Notes: a model not told the origin generated them from the sequence alone. Positions 35,343 through 45,818 are shown, numbered from the stretch's first letter. The stretch: 64,000 bases of DNA from Bog-756 sp963699055 (GCA_963699055.1 CAVOTA010000002.1:744001-808000), one strand, 5' to 3'. Numbers and translations: made by a program.

Positions 35343-36307
35343 GCCGGCACCCGGCGCGAGCGGCGGTCCTCGGCCCCATCCCGTGCGAGCCGGTCCCGGA
35401 GCACGCCTCCGGCGTTCCGTCGTGGCCGGCCGCCACCCGGTTCCTCGGACCTGTCGGCCTGGTCGCCGGTGACGGCGACGGCGCCATCGCCTCTCCCCGG
35501 ACGTTCGGCACCGTCCCCTCCCCCGCGCAGCTGCGCATCGAGCGCCTCGGCCAGGCGGACGGTCGCCAGCCACAGGGGTGACCGCTCGAACCGCCGCCCC
35601 GCGCCGGAGTCACCCGACGCCATCCGGGCCGCGGCCGGGTCGAACGGAACGTCGGCCATCGGCACCACGGCGGTGGACCGGGCGAACCCGGCGATCTCCT
35701 GACTCGAGCGCTCGCCTCCGACCACGACCACACCGAGGCGGCCGTGACAGGTGTCGGCCAGCTGGCCCGCCCGGTCGCGCAGCCGCACGGCGGACGAACT
35801 GTCCCCGCGCACGACCAGCAGCACGGCGTCGGAGCACGCCAACCAGGACCCGGACACGTTGTCGGCGGGCGCGAGCCGTCCGAGATCGACGATGGTCAGA
35901 CCGCGACGGGCGCCCGGGGTCCCGGTGGCGTCCACCGTACCGACCGGTCCGGCGGGACCGGAGCGCACCACGGCACCGGCGGGACCCGAGCGAACGGCGA
36001 GCCCTTCGTCGGAGGTCGCAGAACCCCGCTCATCACCGCGGGCCGCCACCAGGACGGGGAGCCCGCCCGGCAGGGTCTGCAGGTGCCCGTCCACCGGGGA
36101 CGGCTCGTCGGAGCGCCGGCCCGACTGCGCCAGCGAGCTCCAGCCCACCCGGGCGGACAGTCCGAACCGAGCCGCCAGGTCGCCGCCGGCCGGGTCCGCC
36201 TCCACCAGCGTGACCGGACCCGGACCCGGCCACGCCGCGCCCAGGAGGCACGACAGGGTGGTCACTCCGGGCGCGCCCTTGAGCGAGCAGAGGGACACCA
36301 ACGTCAC
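35339..36307 (-). CDS. tadZ: TadZ/CpaE-like MinD-family ATPase
   Basis: A 322-residue ParA/MinD-superfamily protein with a deviant Walker A motif KGAPGVTT at residue 10. There is no N-terminal receiver domain, so it is shorter than CpaE. The C-terminal ~90 residues are Arg/Gly-rich and probably disordered. In Tad systems this protein localises the machine at the membrane. SGPAGAVVRSGPAG near 105 is another small repeat. It starts at GTG 36307 with a GTGA overlap to cpaB. Confidence 0.78.
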   Translation of the reverse strand: MTLVSLCSLKGAPGVTTLSCLLGAAWPGPGPVTLVEADPAGGDLAARFGLSARVGWSSLAQSGRRSDEPSPVDGHLQTLPGGLPVLVAARGDERGSATSDEGLAVRSGPAGAVVRSGPAGPVGTVDATGTPGARRGLTIVDLGRLAPADNVSGSWLACSDAVLLVVRGDSSSAVRLRDRAGQLADTCHGRLGVVVVGGERSSQEIAGFARSTAVVPMADVPFDPAAARMASGDSGAGRRFERSPLWLATVRLAEALDAQLRGGGDGAERPGRGDGAVAVTGDQADRSEEPGGGRPRRNAGGVLRDRLARDGAEDRRSRRVPA

Positions 36308-37171
36308 GGTGCCACCACCGCGGTCGGGGTGGCCGGCGCACCCGACGCCGCCGGGCCGGCCGAGCCGGCCGAGCCGGTCGGTCCGGCCGAGCCGGTCGAG
36401 CCGGCCGAGCCGGCCGAGCCGGCCTGCGGGAGGAGCACCAGGCCCACCTGGCCGGCGGCCGATGCGGTAGCCACCTCGGCGGCCACCGAGGACGTCACCT
36501 CGACGGACACCAGGAGGGTGACTCCGCTGCCGGACGCACTCGAGGGCGCCGACACGTCGAACACCGTCGCCTGGGGAACCAGCACTCCCGTGTCGGCGTC
36601 ACCGGTCCCGGAGACCGTGACGCCTGCCACTCCCGACGGCACGGCGGTGCCGCCCGACGGTGCCGACACCGAGGCCCCGGGGGCGGCGGTCTGGACGATC
36701 TGGACCTGGTCGCCCGCAGCGAGACCCGAGGCCGGGTAGAACCCGTCCTTCAGGGCCACCCCGACGACGGCGTCCCCGTCGGCGATCGCCGGCGCCCCGG
36801 ACAGGTCGGCGACGGTCAGCAAGGACCCCGCCGGGAGCGACGAACGCGGCGCGCTTGCCGGCGACCTCGGACGCCTGGTCCACGGGGATGAAGTCGACGT
36901 CTGCGGACACCGCCACCTCCGCCTCGCCGAGGTCGGCGGAGGTGATCGCCTGGCCGTCGGTGACGGCACGCACCAGCACGATCGCCGGGGTCTTGTGATC
37001 GGCACCCGCGTACAGCGAGGTGAACCCGGCGATGCTGGCGGCCACCAGGGCCACGGAGGCGACCAGCACCAGGGTCCGCCGGTCCCGACGACCCGTCGGC
37101 GGCCGCACCGGGACGTCCCGGTCGGTCGCCGGGGACCGACGGCCGCCGAAAGTGTCGGTCAGGACGCTCAT
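36304..37171 (-). pseudogene. cpaB: CpaB/RcpC-like SAF-domain pilus protein with apparent frameshift
   Basis: The N-terminal part (from ATG 37171) reads a signal-anchor (LVLVASVALVAASIAGFTSLY) and the first half of a SAF domain up to AGKRAAFVAPGG. The expected continuation LPAGSLLTVADLSG is in the next frame and runs on to 36304. The two frames meet between about 36834 and 36848, consistent with one extra base. Together they give about 289 codons, a normal CpaB. Either the gene is broken in this strain, or the assembly has an error in a GC run, or a recoding event joins them. Everything downstream keeps perfect overlaps, so the rest of the operon looks functional. The C-terminus is a 9-bp repeat coding Gly-Ser-Ala (36349-36424). 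Confidence 0.75.
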
Positions 37172-38232
37172 GCCACGCCCCCGGGGCGGGGAGTACGGCG
37201 GTGGACGATCACGGCGGTCGTCGTGTTGACGCTCTCGACCTGCGCCACCCGCAGCAGTGCGGCACTGGACGTCTGCAAGGTGGGCAGCGCCCCTCCTCCC
37301 GCGACTCCGGTCGACGTCCACGACACCTCCCAGTCGACGGTCGCCGTCACGACGTACATCCCGTCGTCGGGGTTGCCGTCCAGCGTCGGCTGTCCCGCCG
37401 ACGAGTGTGCGTACTCGTAGGAGCAGCTCGTGGACTGCCACGCACTGGGCAGGCTCGTGTCGTAGGGCACCCCCGGTCCTTGGCACACGACGGTGCCGCC
37501 GTCACCCGCGTTCCAACGGACGTCCACCGGTCGGGCCACGGCGGTCGCCGACACCGCACCCGCCGCGGCCGTGACCGACTCCTCGTGCCAGATGTCCGGG
37601 TCGATCCAGAACCACGTGGCGAGGTTCACCACCGACGTACCCGTCGGGTCGAGGGAGATGGCGGGGTGGGGCAGATGGATCGAGTTCTCGGCCTGGAGCG
37701 CCAGAGCGCGCGGATCGACCGCGGGCGCCGGGACGGGCGTGTTCGACGTGACCCAGATCGTTTGGGTGACCTGGACCGACGTGGCCAGGTCGACGCAGGT
37801 CACCGAGTACCAGGCGCCGGGCTCGGCGCCACCTGGAGGGAACCCACCTTCGTTGTTGAGGGTCAGGTACGTGTAGGTGCAGGTCCACGGGCTCCCGGAC
37901 CCGCCCGAGCCCGAACCGCCGCCGGTACCGCCGGAGCCACCCGACGAGCCACCGGTGCCGCCTGATCCCTGTCCGGACCCGGCCCCGACGGTGACCGACC
38001 CACCCCCGGCGCCGGCGCCGGTGCTGTCGGCCCCTGCCGGAGCCACCGGCAGGCGCACCACGGCAGCGAAAACCACTGCGGCGAACACCACTGCGGCCGC
38101 CGTCCCGACACCGAGCGCACGGCGTCGGGGGCGGTGCCGGCGGTGGTGTGCCGGCGCGTCGTCACGGACGTCCGTCGGGTCGTCGACGGTCGGATCATCG
38201 TTGTTCGGGTGTGCGGCGGTCCGCTCAGTCAT
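37168..38232 (-). CDS. Exported Gly-rich protein heading the Tad operon
   Basis: A 354-residue protein: charged His/Arg-rich cytoplasmic start, membrane helix AAAVVFAAVVFAAVVRLPVA near residue 50, a Gly/Ser-rich linker (about 75-115), then an exported beta-rich domain with paired Cys (WTCTYTYL; TSCSYEY). Such proteins often precede Tad genes in actinobacteria, but the role is unknown to me. ATG 38232 has GGAGGG ten bases upstream; a leaderless start at ATG 38262, ten residues earlier, is possible because a TAGGGT box ends nine bases before it. It overlaps cpaB by ATGA. Confidence 0.7.
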   Translation of the reverse strand: MTERTAAHPNNDDPTVDDPTDVRDDAPAHHRRHRPRRRALGVGTAAAVVFAAVVFAAVVRLPVAPAGADSTGAGAGGGSVTVGAGSGQGSGGTGGSSGGSGGTGGGSGSGGSGSPWTCTYTYLTLNNEGGFPPGGAEPGAWYSVTCVDLATSVQVTQTIWVTSNTPVPAPAVDPRALALQAENSIHLPHPAISLDPTGTSVVNLATWFWIDPDIWHEESVTAAAGAVSATAVARPVDVRWNAGDGGTVVCQGPGVPYDTSLPSAWQSTSCSYEYAHSSAGQPTLDGNPDDGMYVVTATVDWEVSWTSTGVAGGGALPTLQTSSAALLRVAQVESVNTTTAVIVHRRTPRPGGVA

Positions 38233-38271
38233 CGGTCGCCGTCCCTCCGGATCGGGGTGCATGGGTGGTGG

Positions 38272-38277
38272 ACCCTA
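38272..38277 (-). promoter_or_regulatory. -10 box TAGGGT of the Tad operon
   Basis: Read on the minus strand TAGGGT lies 34 bases before ATG 38232. It is the only good -10 candidate at the head of the twelve-kilobase operon. Confidence 0.45.
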
Positions 38278-38305
38278 GGGAGGAAGCGGTCGAGGACGTG
38301 CCGAA

Positions 38306-38326
38306 AGTTGCACACCGTGTGCAACT
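38306..38326. promoter_or_regulatory. 21-bp palindromic operator upstream of the Tad operon
   Basis: AGTTGCACAC, one central C, then GTGTGCAACT: ten-base arms without a mismatch. Its centre is about 50 bases upstream of the predicted Tad transcription start, a place where activators usually sit. Confidence 0.55.
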
Positions 38327-38834
38327 AGTTCGCGGCCGCACGGTTGCTGCGCCGTCGGACCGGGGTCGGCCGGAGGGCGGGGACATCGGGGTGGAGGACA
38401 TGGTGCGATGGTGCGGTCACCACATTGCCGGTCTCCATGCCGCGGACCTTGCCGCGGAGCGCCGGCGGCGATCCGACGGCCCGTCGCGGCACCGGCCCGA
38501 ACGCGGAATTTCCCTTGGTGCAGCACGGCAATTCCCGATCGGGCCCACCTCGTGGCGTGGAGCCGTCCGCCGCCCGCCGGCGCCCCCGGCCCACGGACGG
38601 GCGCAGGCCGACCGCGGCGCGGACCGCGCCCGACGCCCCGCGGACGTGCCGTCACGGCCACGTCATCGGAGCCGGTCGGCGGGCGGTTTCCGCTGTCACG
38701 CTCGGTAGCCGTCTCGCCACCCAACGGCATCATGACCGAATCGCCGGATCAACGTCCGGGGTCCGGGTCGCCGGGGGCCGACGGGCCCGGGCCCACCGGG
38801 TCCGGCCGTCGTGGCGCCCTCCCTCCCGAGGTCC
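38327..38834. other. 508-bp gap without a convincing gene
   Basis: Open frames exist on both strands but are Arg/Pro-rich shadows without a ribosome site or family likeness. A locally AT-richer patch (about 38505-38540) and repeated CCGCGG words (38440-38460) are the only features seen. It may hold a regulatory RNA or promoters. Confidence 0.4.
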
Positions 38835-39857
38835 TCAGGCCCCGGCGGACCCCTCCCCGTACACCTCGGCATCGGCGGCCTCGGGCGTGGAGCCGGCCAC
38901 GATCTTGGCGCTCATCTTGACGGCCTTGACCGCACTGGTGGCCCCCGTCTGCAGCACCACGGCGACGGCCAGGATCAGGATGGCCAGGTACCGGAAGGAG
39001 TGGGAGCCGATCATGATGATGGCGATCCGGCCCAGGATGTAGGGAGGGGAGCAGATGACCGCCCCGATGGCGCCGCCGACGGCCGCCGCGCTCAGCTTGT
39101 CCCGACGCGACTGGTTGGTCTGGAGCCCGAGCAGGCGCGACGGGATGGCGACGTAGGTGAACATCAGCACGCCGGCCATGATCCCGAGGCTGAGCGCGAA
39201 CCAGAACTCGCCCCACCGGTCCACGACGATGGCGGCAAACCCGGTCAGGACCCCGACCAGGAACCCCCACGCCAGGATGGTCCGCAGATGGGCCCGGGCC
39301 ACGGCGAACGCCGGGCGGATCTCGGGTGGACCCTTTCGGGCGATGGCGAAGGCGAAGACGGCGTTCAGGTAGAAGCTGGCCGCGGTCAGGAGGGCGATCA
39401 CCAGGATCGTGGCCGCCGCCACGAACGGGTTCTTGAAGACGTGGAACCCCTTGCCGTGGAGCACGTGGGCCTTGAGGTCGATCATCACCACCCAGATCCA
39501 CATGGCCGGCAGCACCTGGATCAAGGTCAGCCGCCAGTTGATGAACAACGTCCGCAGCCCCTGGAACAGCATGGCCAGCCCGCCGACCAGCAGCGCCATC
39601 GGCGCCAACCAGCGACTGCGACGGCTGAGGGCGAGGATGGCCGCCTCGACCGTGTCGTCGTCGCCGTGGCGGATGGCCTCCACCAGGCGCCCGAACAGGA
39701 CCCCGATCTTCTGCCGCCGGGTGGTGGACTGCTCGTCACCGGTCGGCGCTCCGCCGGTCGACGCCGCCCCGCCCCGTGCCACCTGGTCCGACACGTCCCC
39801 GGGCGACGCCCCCACCCGGGCCGGATCGGGCTCAGCGATCACGATCACCTGCGGCAC
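38835..39857 (-). CDS. Polytopic membrane protein, unknown function
   Basis: A 340-residue protein. An N-terminal cytoplasmic part (1-80) is followed by about six membrane helices between 85 and 310 (for example LAPMALLVGGLAMLFQG, ILVIALLTAASFYLNAVFAF, AILILAVAVVLQTGA) and a short acidic tail. WRLTLIQVLPAMWIWVVMIDL and IRPAFAVARAHLRTILAWGF look like conserved amphipathic stretches as in actinobacterial conserved membrane proteins. No catalytic motif is visible. It starts at GTG 39857; a TAGCCT box reads leftward at 39925-39930. Confidence 0.65.
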   Translation of the reverse strand: MPQVIVIAEPDPARVGASPGDVSDQVARGGAASTGGAPTGDEQSTTRRQKIGVLFGRLVEAIRHGDDDTVEAAILALSRRSRWLAPMALLVGGLAMLFQGLRTLFINWRLTLIQVLPAMWIWVVMIDLKAHVLHGKGFHVFKNPFVAAATILVIALLTAASFYLNAVFAFAIARKGPPEIRPAFAVARAHLRTILAWGFLVGVLTGFAAIVVDRWGEFWFALSLGIMAGVLMFTYVAIPSRLLGLQTNQSRRDKLSAAAVGGAIGAVICSPPYILGRIAIIMIGSHSFRYLAILILAVAVVLQTGATSAVKAVKMSAKIVAGSTPEAADAEVYGEGSAGA

Positions 39858-40085
39858 GGAACCCAGGACGGCCCTCCGTCACCGGGCGCCGGAACGGAGG
39901 GATCGCGGCTCTGCCCATCCCCTCAGGCTACCCAACCGGACCCTCCCGGCGGCACCCCCGACAGGACCCTCGTCGCCCCGGCCCACGGGTGGCCCGACAC
40001 GGTTGGCGGTGCATCCGGACCGCCGCCGGGCGCAGGCACCCACGCCCGGTCCGGGTCCGGCGTCGGGGACCCCGCCGCGGGCTGG

Positions 40086-40091
40086 CACACT
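40086..40091 (+). promoter_or_regulatory. -10-like box CACACT, leaderless ettA promoter
   Basis: CACACT ends seven bases before ATG 40099, the same spacing as other leaderless starts here, although its first base departs from TANNNT. Confidence 0.35.
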
Positions 40092-40098
40092 GGGAGTC

Positions 40099-41778
<1,680 letters not shown>

Positions 41779-41789
41779 GCGGGAACCTG

Positions 41790-43085
41790 GTGACCGAAGC
41801 CATCGAATCATCGGGTGCGGGTGCCGGTGCGGGTGCGGGTGCGGGTGCGGGTGCCGGTACGGGTGCGGGTGCGGGGGCGGGTGCCGGTACGGGTGCGGGT
41901 GCGGGGGCGGGTGCGGGGGCGGGTGCGGGTGCGGGTGCGGGGGCGGGTGCGGGTGCGGGTGCGGGTGCGGGGGCCGGTGCGGGTGCGGGTGCGGGTGCGG
42001 GGGCCGGTGCGGGTGACGCTCCGGCACCGGTGTTCGCTCCGACGCCGGGCCGCCGCACCTTCGCCAGCGACAACTGGGCCGGGGTCCACCCCGAGGTGCT
42101 CGCGACCGTGGCCCGGGCCAACGACGGCGGCCACACCCCCGCCTACGGGGCCGACCCCTGGACGACCGAGGCCCACCGCCTCCTCGCCGACCACTTCGGT
42201 GAGGGCACCGAGGTCTACTTCGCCTTCAACGGGACCGGGACCAACGTCGTCGGGCTGCAGTCGCTGCTGCGGCCGTTCGAGGCCGTGGTGTGTGCCGCCG
42301 CCGCCCACATCGCCGTCGACGAGTGCGGAGCGCCCGAGCGATTCCTCGGGAGCAAGCTCCTCACCGTCCCGACCCCCGACGGCAAGCTGACCCCCGACCT
42401 CGTGGCGGACGCCGTGACCGGCATCGGCGACGAGCACCACGTCCAGGCCCGGGTCGTCTCCATCACCCAGAGCACCGAGGTCGGGACCGTCTACTCGGTC
42501 GACGAGATCGCCGCCCTGGCCGACTGGGCCCACGGCCACGACCTCCTCCTCCACCTCGACGGTGCCCGCATCGCCAACGCGGCGGCCGCACTCGGCGTCG
42601 ACTTCGGGGCTTTCGGCCGGTCGGCCGGTGTCGACGTCGTCTCCTTCGGCGGCACCAAGAACGGCGCCCTCGGCGCCGAGGCGGTCGTCACCTTCCGGCC
42701 CGAGGCACAGACCCGCCTCCGGTTCATCCGCAAGCAGTCCATGCAACTGTCGTCCAAGATGCGTTTCGTGGCCGCCCAGTTCGTGGCCCTGCTGACCGAC
42801 GACCTGTGGCTGCGCAACGCCCGCCACGCCAACGCCATGGCACTCCGGCTCGGGGTCGGCGCCGCCCGGGTCCCCGGGGTCGAGCTCGCCTACCCCGTCC
42901 AGGCCAACGGGGTCTTCGCCGTCCTGCCACCCGTGGTCACCACCGCGCTGCAGGCGGACTACCCCTTCTACGTCTGGGACGAGGCCACCGGAGTCGTGCG
43001 GTGGATGGCGTCGTTCGACACCTCGGAGTCCGATGTCGACGCCTTCGTGGCCCGACTGGCCGAACACATGGAACGGCTGGACTGA
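41790..43085 (+). CDS. Threonine aldolase-like PLP enzyme with Gly-Ala repeat N-terminus
   Basis: A 431-residue protein if started at GTG 41790, twelve bases after ettA. The C-terminal ~350 residues are a fold-type I PLP enzyme of the L-threonine aldolase/beta-eliminating lyase group: FASDNWAGVHPEVL, a LLLHLDGARIANAA Asp for the pyridine nitrogen, and the Schiff-base Lys in SFGGTKNGALG. Relatives split L-threonine or allo-threonine into glycine and acetaldehyde. Residues about 9-75 are Gly-Ala repeats coded by a 200-bp hexamer array, absent from ordinary aldolases and probably disordered. Translation could instead begin after the array; no good alternative ribosome site was seen. Confidence 0.82.
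   Translation: MTEAIESSGAGAGAGAGAGAGAGTGAGAGAGAGTGAGAGAGAGAGAGAGAGAGAGAGAGAGAGAGAGAGAGAGAGDAPAPVFAPTPGRRTFASDNWAGVHPEVLATVARANDGGHTPAYGADPWTTEAHRLLADHFGEGTEVYFAFNGTGTNVVGLQSLLRPFEAVVCAAAAHIAVDECGAPERFLGSKLLTVPTPDGKLTPDLVADAVTGIGDEHHVQARVVSITQSTEVGTVYSVDEIAALADWAHGHDLLLHLDGARIANAAAALGVDFGAFGRSAGVDVVSFGGTKNGALGAEAVVTFRPEAQTRLRFIRKQSMQLSSKMRFVAAQFVALLTDDLWLRNARHANAMALRLGVGAARVPGVELAYPVQANGVFAVLPPVVTTALQADYPFYVWDEATGVVRWMASFDTSESDVDAFVARLAEHMERLD
41813..42014. repeat. Hexanucleotide (GGTGCG) array with 30-bp higher-order units
   Basis: About 33 GGTGCG-type hexamers, mixed with GGTGCC, GGTACG and GGGGCG variants. Positions 41851-41880 and 41881-41910 are identical 30-bp blocks, and 41941-41970 and 41971-42000 nearly so. 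It reads as Gly-Ala in the enzyme frame. Confidence 0.95.
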
Positions 43086-43187
43086 GGCCGGGTCGGGCGG
43101 CAGCCCCCGGTCCGGGTGCTCGGCCCGGTCCGGGTGCAGTACCCCACGGCAGGGCTGGAGCCGACGACAGGTCCGACGCCTGGTGCG

Positions 43188-43997
43188 TCAGGACGCCGGG
43201 GGTCGACCCGGCCCCGGCGCGCCGGCGAACGCCTGCGCCACCGACATCCAGTCCTCGGCCAGTGCTCCGGACACGACGAGGTCGGTGTCGACCACGTTTC
43301 GCCGCTGGGTGACGGCCAGACAGAACCCGAGCGCCGAACCGACCACGGTAGCGACCTCTGCCGGCGCACCGCCCGTCCCGCCGATCTCCCATCGCCATTC
43401 GTCGCCGTCCGGCCCGGTCAGGACCACGTCGATCCTGCCCTCGGGCACGTCACGACCGCGGACGGCGTAGGAGAAGGGCCGGGCACGCACACCGAGGTGG
43501 GCGATGTGGCGGAGCCGGGCGGTGGGCGCCCGATGCACGCCGAGGGCGTCGCAGACATCTTGGCCGTGGGCCCAGGTCTCCATGAGCCGGGCTGACACGA
43601 AGGAGAGCACGCCCATCGGTGGACCGAACCAGGGCACCCTGGTCGAGGGGTCGGCGTCGGCGAAGGCGGCGACCATGGCCGAATGGGCGCTGCCCCACCA
43701 CTCGAGCAGCTCCCGTCCCCCCATGGCCCGACCCCGGGTCAGGTGCACCTCCATTGGATCCCCCACCTTGGCTACGACCTCGTCGACGATGGCGGCGAAG
43801 GCTGCGGGATCCACCATGGCGAGCCGTCCGGCGTCGTCGAAGTAGGCGAGGTGACTGATCTGGTCCCGGACGGCCCAGCCCTCGGCGGGCGTCGGCAGGT
43901 CCCATTCGGGCGCACGGTCGTCCAACCCGTCCACGATGGATCGGAGGTCGTCGTACTCGGCGTCGAGGTCAGCCAGGAGATCGGCGAGGGTGGTCAT
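43188..43997 (-). CDS. TIGR03084-type DinB-fold (mycothiol-dependent-like) protein
   Basis: A 269-residue four-helix-bundle protein of the maleylpyruvate-isomerase/DinB superfamily, in the actinobacterial TIGR03084 group. TPAEGWAVRDQISHLAYFDD near 36 supplies the first His and RLMETWAHGQDVCDALG near 138 the Glu and second His of the usual metal site; a SCP2-like C-terminal part (about 185-265) follows. Members are thought to be mycothiol-dependent or metal enzymes of unknown substrate. It starts at ATG 43997, next to a block of tandem repeats, and converges on the aldolase-like gene. Confidence 0.78.
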   Translation of the reverse strand: MTTLADLLADLDAEYDDLRSIVDGLDDRAPEWDLPTPAEGWAVRDQISHLAYFDDAGRLAMVDPAAFAAIVDEVVAKVGDPMEVHLTRGRAMGGRELLEWWGSAHSAMVAAFADADPSTRVPWFGPPMGVLSFVSARLMETWAHGQDVCDALGVHRAPTARLRHIAHLGVRARPFSYAVRGRDVPEGRIDVVLTGPDGDEWRWEIGGTGGAPAEVATVVGSALGFCLAVTQRRNVVDTDLVVSGALAEDWMSVAQAFAGAPGPGRPPAS

Positions 43998-44045
43998 GGG
44001 GTGAGGCTACGACACCGGTTCCGTGTTCCGGGGCCCAGGGCTGGC

Positions 44046-44166
44046 GGCCCACGTTCCGGGATCCGGGGGCCCACGTTCCGGTACAGGCGGCCCACGTTCC
44101 GGGATCCAGGGCCCACGTTCCGGTACAGGCGGCCCACGTTCCGGGATCCGGGGGCCCACGTTCCGG
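44046..44166. repeat. Six-copy 21-22-bp intergenic repeat
   Basis: The core GGCCCACGTTCCGG recurs at 44046, 44068, 44089, 44110, 44131 and 44153. Spacers alternate between GGATCCGGG-type and TACAGGC-type, so the larger period is about 43 bp. It fills most of the gap between two minus-strand genes. Regular unit length but no cas genes and no unique spacers. Confidence 0.93.
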
Positions 44167-44198
44167 GTTCCCGTTATCTGCCTGCCGCCACCTCGGCC

Positions 44199-44495
44199 CT
44201 ACCGCTCCGTCTCCAGCCACGCCCGGGAACTGGCGACCACCTCCACCTCGGGGTGGGACCATACGAAGCGCTCGACGGCGTCGAGCACTGACTGGACCTG
44301 ACCCGGCGTCCCCGACACGGCGGCGAACCCGAGCTCGCTCCGCTGCCACTGGTCCTGGAAGCCCACCTCGGCGGCCGCCACGTCGAATCGGGAGCGGCAT
44401 GCCTCCACCAGGTGCTTCACCGTGGTCCGTTTGGACTTCAATGACCTGGCGGCCGGGATGTGCAGATCGACGGTCAGGGCACAGGCGTGGAGCAC
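44199..44495 (-). CDS. DUF503 (YlxP-like) small protein
   Basis: A 98-residue complete DUF503 protein: CALTVDLHIPAARSLKSKR, then VKHLVEACRSRFDVAAAEVG and a C-terminal strand with WSHPEVEVVASS. The fold is ferredoxin-like; relatives lie near ribosome maturation and translation genes (ylxP between nusA/infB and rbfA), hinting at a role there, but none of those genes is adjacent here. It starts at GTG 44495. Confidence 0.85.
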   Translation of the reverse strand: MLHACALTVDLHIPAARSLKSKRTTVKHLVEACRSRFDVAAAEVGFQDQWQRSELGFAAVSGTPGQVQSVLDAVERFVWSHPEVEVVASSRAWLETER

Positions 44496-44648
44496 GGTCC
44501 CAGGATGGCTGAACCACCGGTCGGCGTCGACCCCCTTCGCCCCTATCTGCTCCGGAGCGGCAGGCTGCGAGACTGTACGGCGGACAGAGAACCTGCAATG
44601 GGTCGAGACCGTGCAGTGGGCCGTGCCAGGATCCGGTCCCGGACGCGC

Positions 44649-44687
44649 CAGATCCCGCCACGCTCGGGTGGGGCGTGACGGGATCTG
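44649..44687. terminator. 15-bp stem hairpin between two minus-strand genes
   Basis: Arms 44649-44663 and 44673-44687 (CAGATCCCGCCACGC against GCGTGACGGGATCTG) pair with one mismatch around a nine-base loop. It lies 96 bp beyond the stop of the DUF5666 gene and would end its transcript; no T-tract is present. Confidence 0.6.
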
Positions 44688-44782
44688 CCGATACCCGGGA
44701 GGGCCGACGTTCCGGCCTGCGGGGGGCAGGGGGAGGTGCCGGAGCGGGCGTCGCTCCCGGGAGACTGTGCCGAGGATGTTGG

Positions 44783-45580
44783 TCAGGTGGTGCCCGACGA
44801 CCCGGTGGAGGTGCTGGAGGAATTCGAGCTGCTGGTCCGACCGGGGCCGGAGCCGGTCGGCGCTCCGTCGGGACGACCATCGGCTGGGCGGACGACGGCA
44901 CGGGCAGGCCCGGCTTGGCCACCCGGGCCGCCCGACACGGCCGTACCACCCGGGCCGCCCGACACGGCCGTACCACCCGGGCCGCCCGACACACCCGTAC
45001 CGCCAGACCCGCCAGACCCACCAGATCCGCCCGTACCACTAGACCCGCCCGAACCACCAGACCCGCCAGACCCGCCCGAACCACCCGGGCCTTCCGGTCC
45101 GCCTGGACCACCCACACCGGGAGCGCCGATAGCCACCGTGGTGGCGGTCACCGTCTCGGTGGTCTCCGCTCCGAAGACCGCAACGCGGGAGCCGACGGTC
45201 ACGTCTGCCAATGAAGCCGCCGACACCGAGCGGTCGACGAACGAGGTCGACGAGCTGATGTCGACGCGAACCGTCGTTCCGTCGTGGGTCGTCAGCGTGA
45301 AGTTGTCGCGGGCCACGGAGGACACGGTGCCCACTGCCGTCGGCCGTGTGCCGCCCGGGCCGGGGCCACCGGAACCGGGGTGCCCGGTCGGCGGCGCCGT
45401 CGAGGACGGCATGGTCGAGGCACTCGCCACGGCACCACCGCTGACGGCCAGTCCGAGGGCGACCGCAGCGGCGGTGGTGAGCTTCAGGGTGCGGCGACGA
45501 CGCTGGCGGAGGTTGGGAAAGGGATTGGGGTCCGACCTGAGCATGCGACCTGGCGCCTCGCCGTCGGTGGGGATGTTCAT
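44783..45580 (-). CDS. Exported DUF5666-like protein with long Gly-Ser repeat tail
   Basis: A 265-residue exported protein. A basic start is followed by a signal-like helix (LKLTTAAAVALGLAVSGGAVASA, residues about 32-54). An OB-like DUF5666 domain (GTVSSVARDNFTLTTHDGTTV; VGSRVAVFGAE) spans about 80-155. The last ~110 residues are Gly/Ser/Thr repeats partly coded by three 27-bp units (44921-45001). DUF5666 domains occur in cell-surface or periplasmic proteins of unknown function. GAGGAG precedes ATG 45580. Confidence 0.72.
   Translation of the reverse strand: MNIPTDGEAPGRMLRSDPNPFPNLRQRRRRTLKLTTAAAVALGLAVSGGAVASASTMPSSTAPPTGHPGSGGPGPGGTRPTAVGTVSSVARDNFTLTTHDGTTVRVDISSSTSFVDRSVSAASLADVTVGSRVAVFGAETTETVTATTVAIGAPGVGGPGGPEGPGGSGGSGGSGGSGGSSGTGGSGGSGGSGGTGVSGGPGGTAVSGGPGGTAVSGGPGGQAGPARAVVRPADGRPDGAPTGSGPGRTSSSNSSSTSTGSSGTT
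44921..45001. repeat. 27-bp tandem repeat, three copies, coding
   Basis: Identical 27-bp units start at 44921 and 44948; the third (44975) differs by a few bases. Each codes nine residues of the DUF5666 protein tail (GTAVSGGPG type). Further 9-bp Gly-Gly-Ser repeats run to about 45095. Confidence 0.93.
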
Positions 45581-45818
45581 GGGACGCTCCTCTGGGCAGT
45601 CGGATGACGGAGTGACCCAGGAGCGGACATCGGGTGCTCCTGGTGGCAAGAGGCAGCATCGGCGGTGGACCTGTGAGCAGCCTGTACGCGAGATCGGCGG
45701 TTCCTTGGAGTGGCCGGCCGCGTCTGCGACATTCTTCGGACACCTGCAGTCCTGTGGCTCCCGACCTGACACCCGGTGGTTCGTCCGCCGCTCCGGTGGG
45801 CGGACTACGGACCGGACG

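Noticed and set aside
38344..39042. Possible 232-aa gene in the gap before the membrane protein
   Set aside because: Arg/Pro-rich composition, no ribosome site, overlaps a membrane protein gene on the other strand.
39855..39918. Leaderless start at ATG 39918 (minus) after TAGCCT for the membrane protein
   Set aside because: That ATG is out of frame with the protein and meets a stop soon after GTG 39857; GTG 39857 is kept.
44046..44166. CRISPR array
   Set aside because: Repeats are only 21-22 bp apart with no unique spacers, and no cas genes are present.
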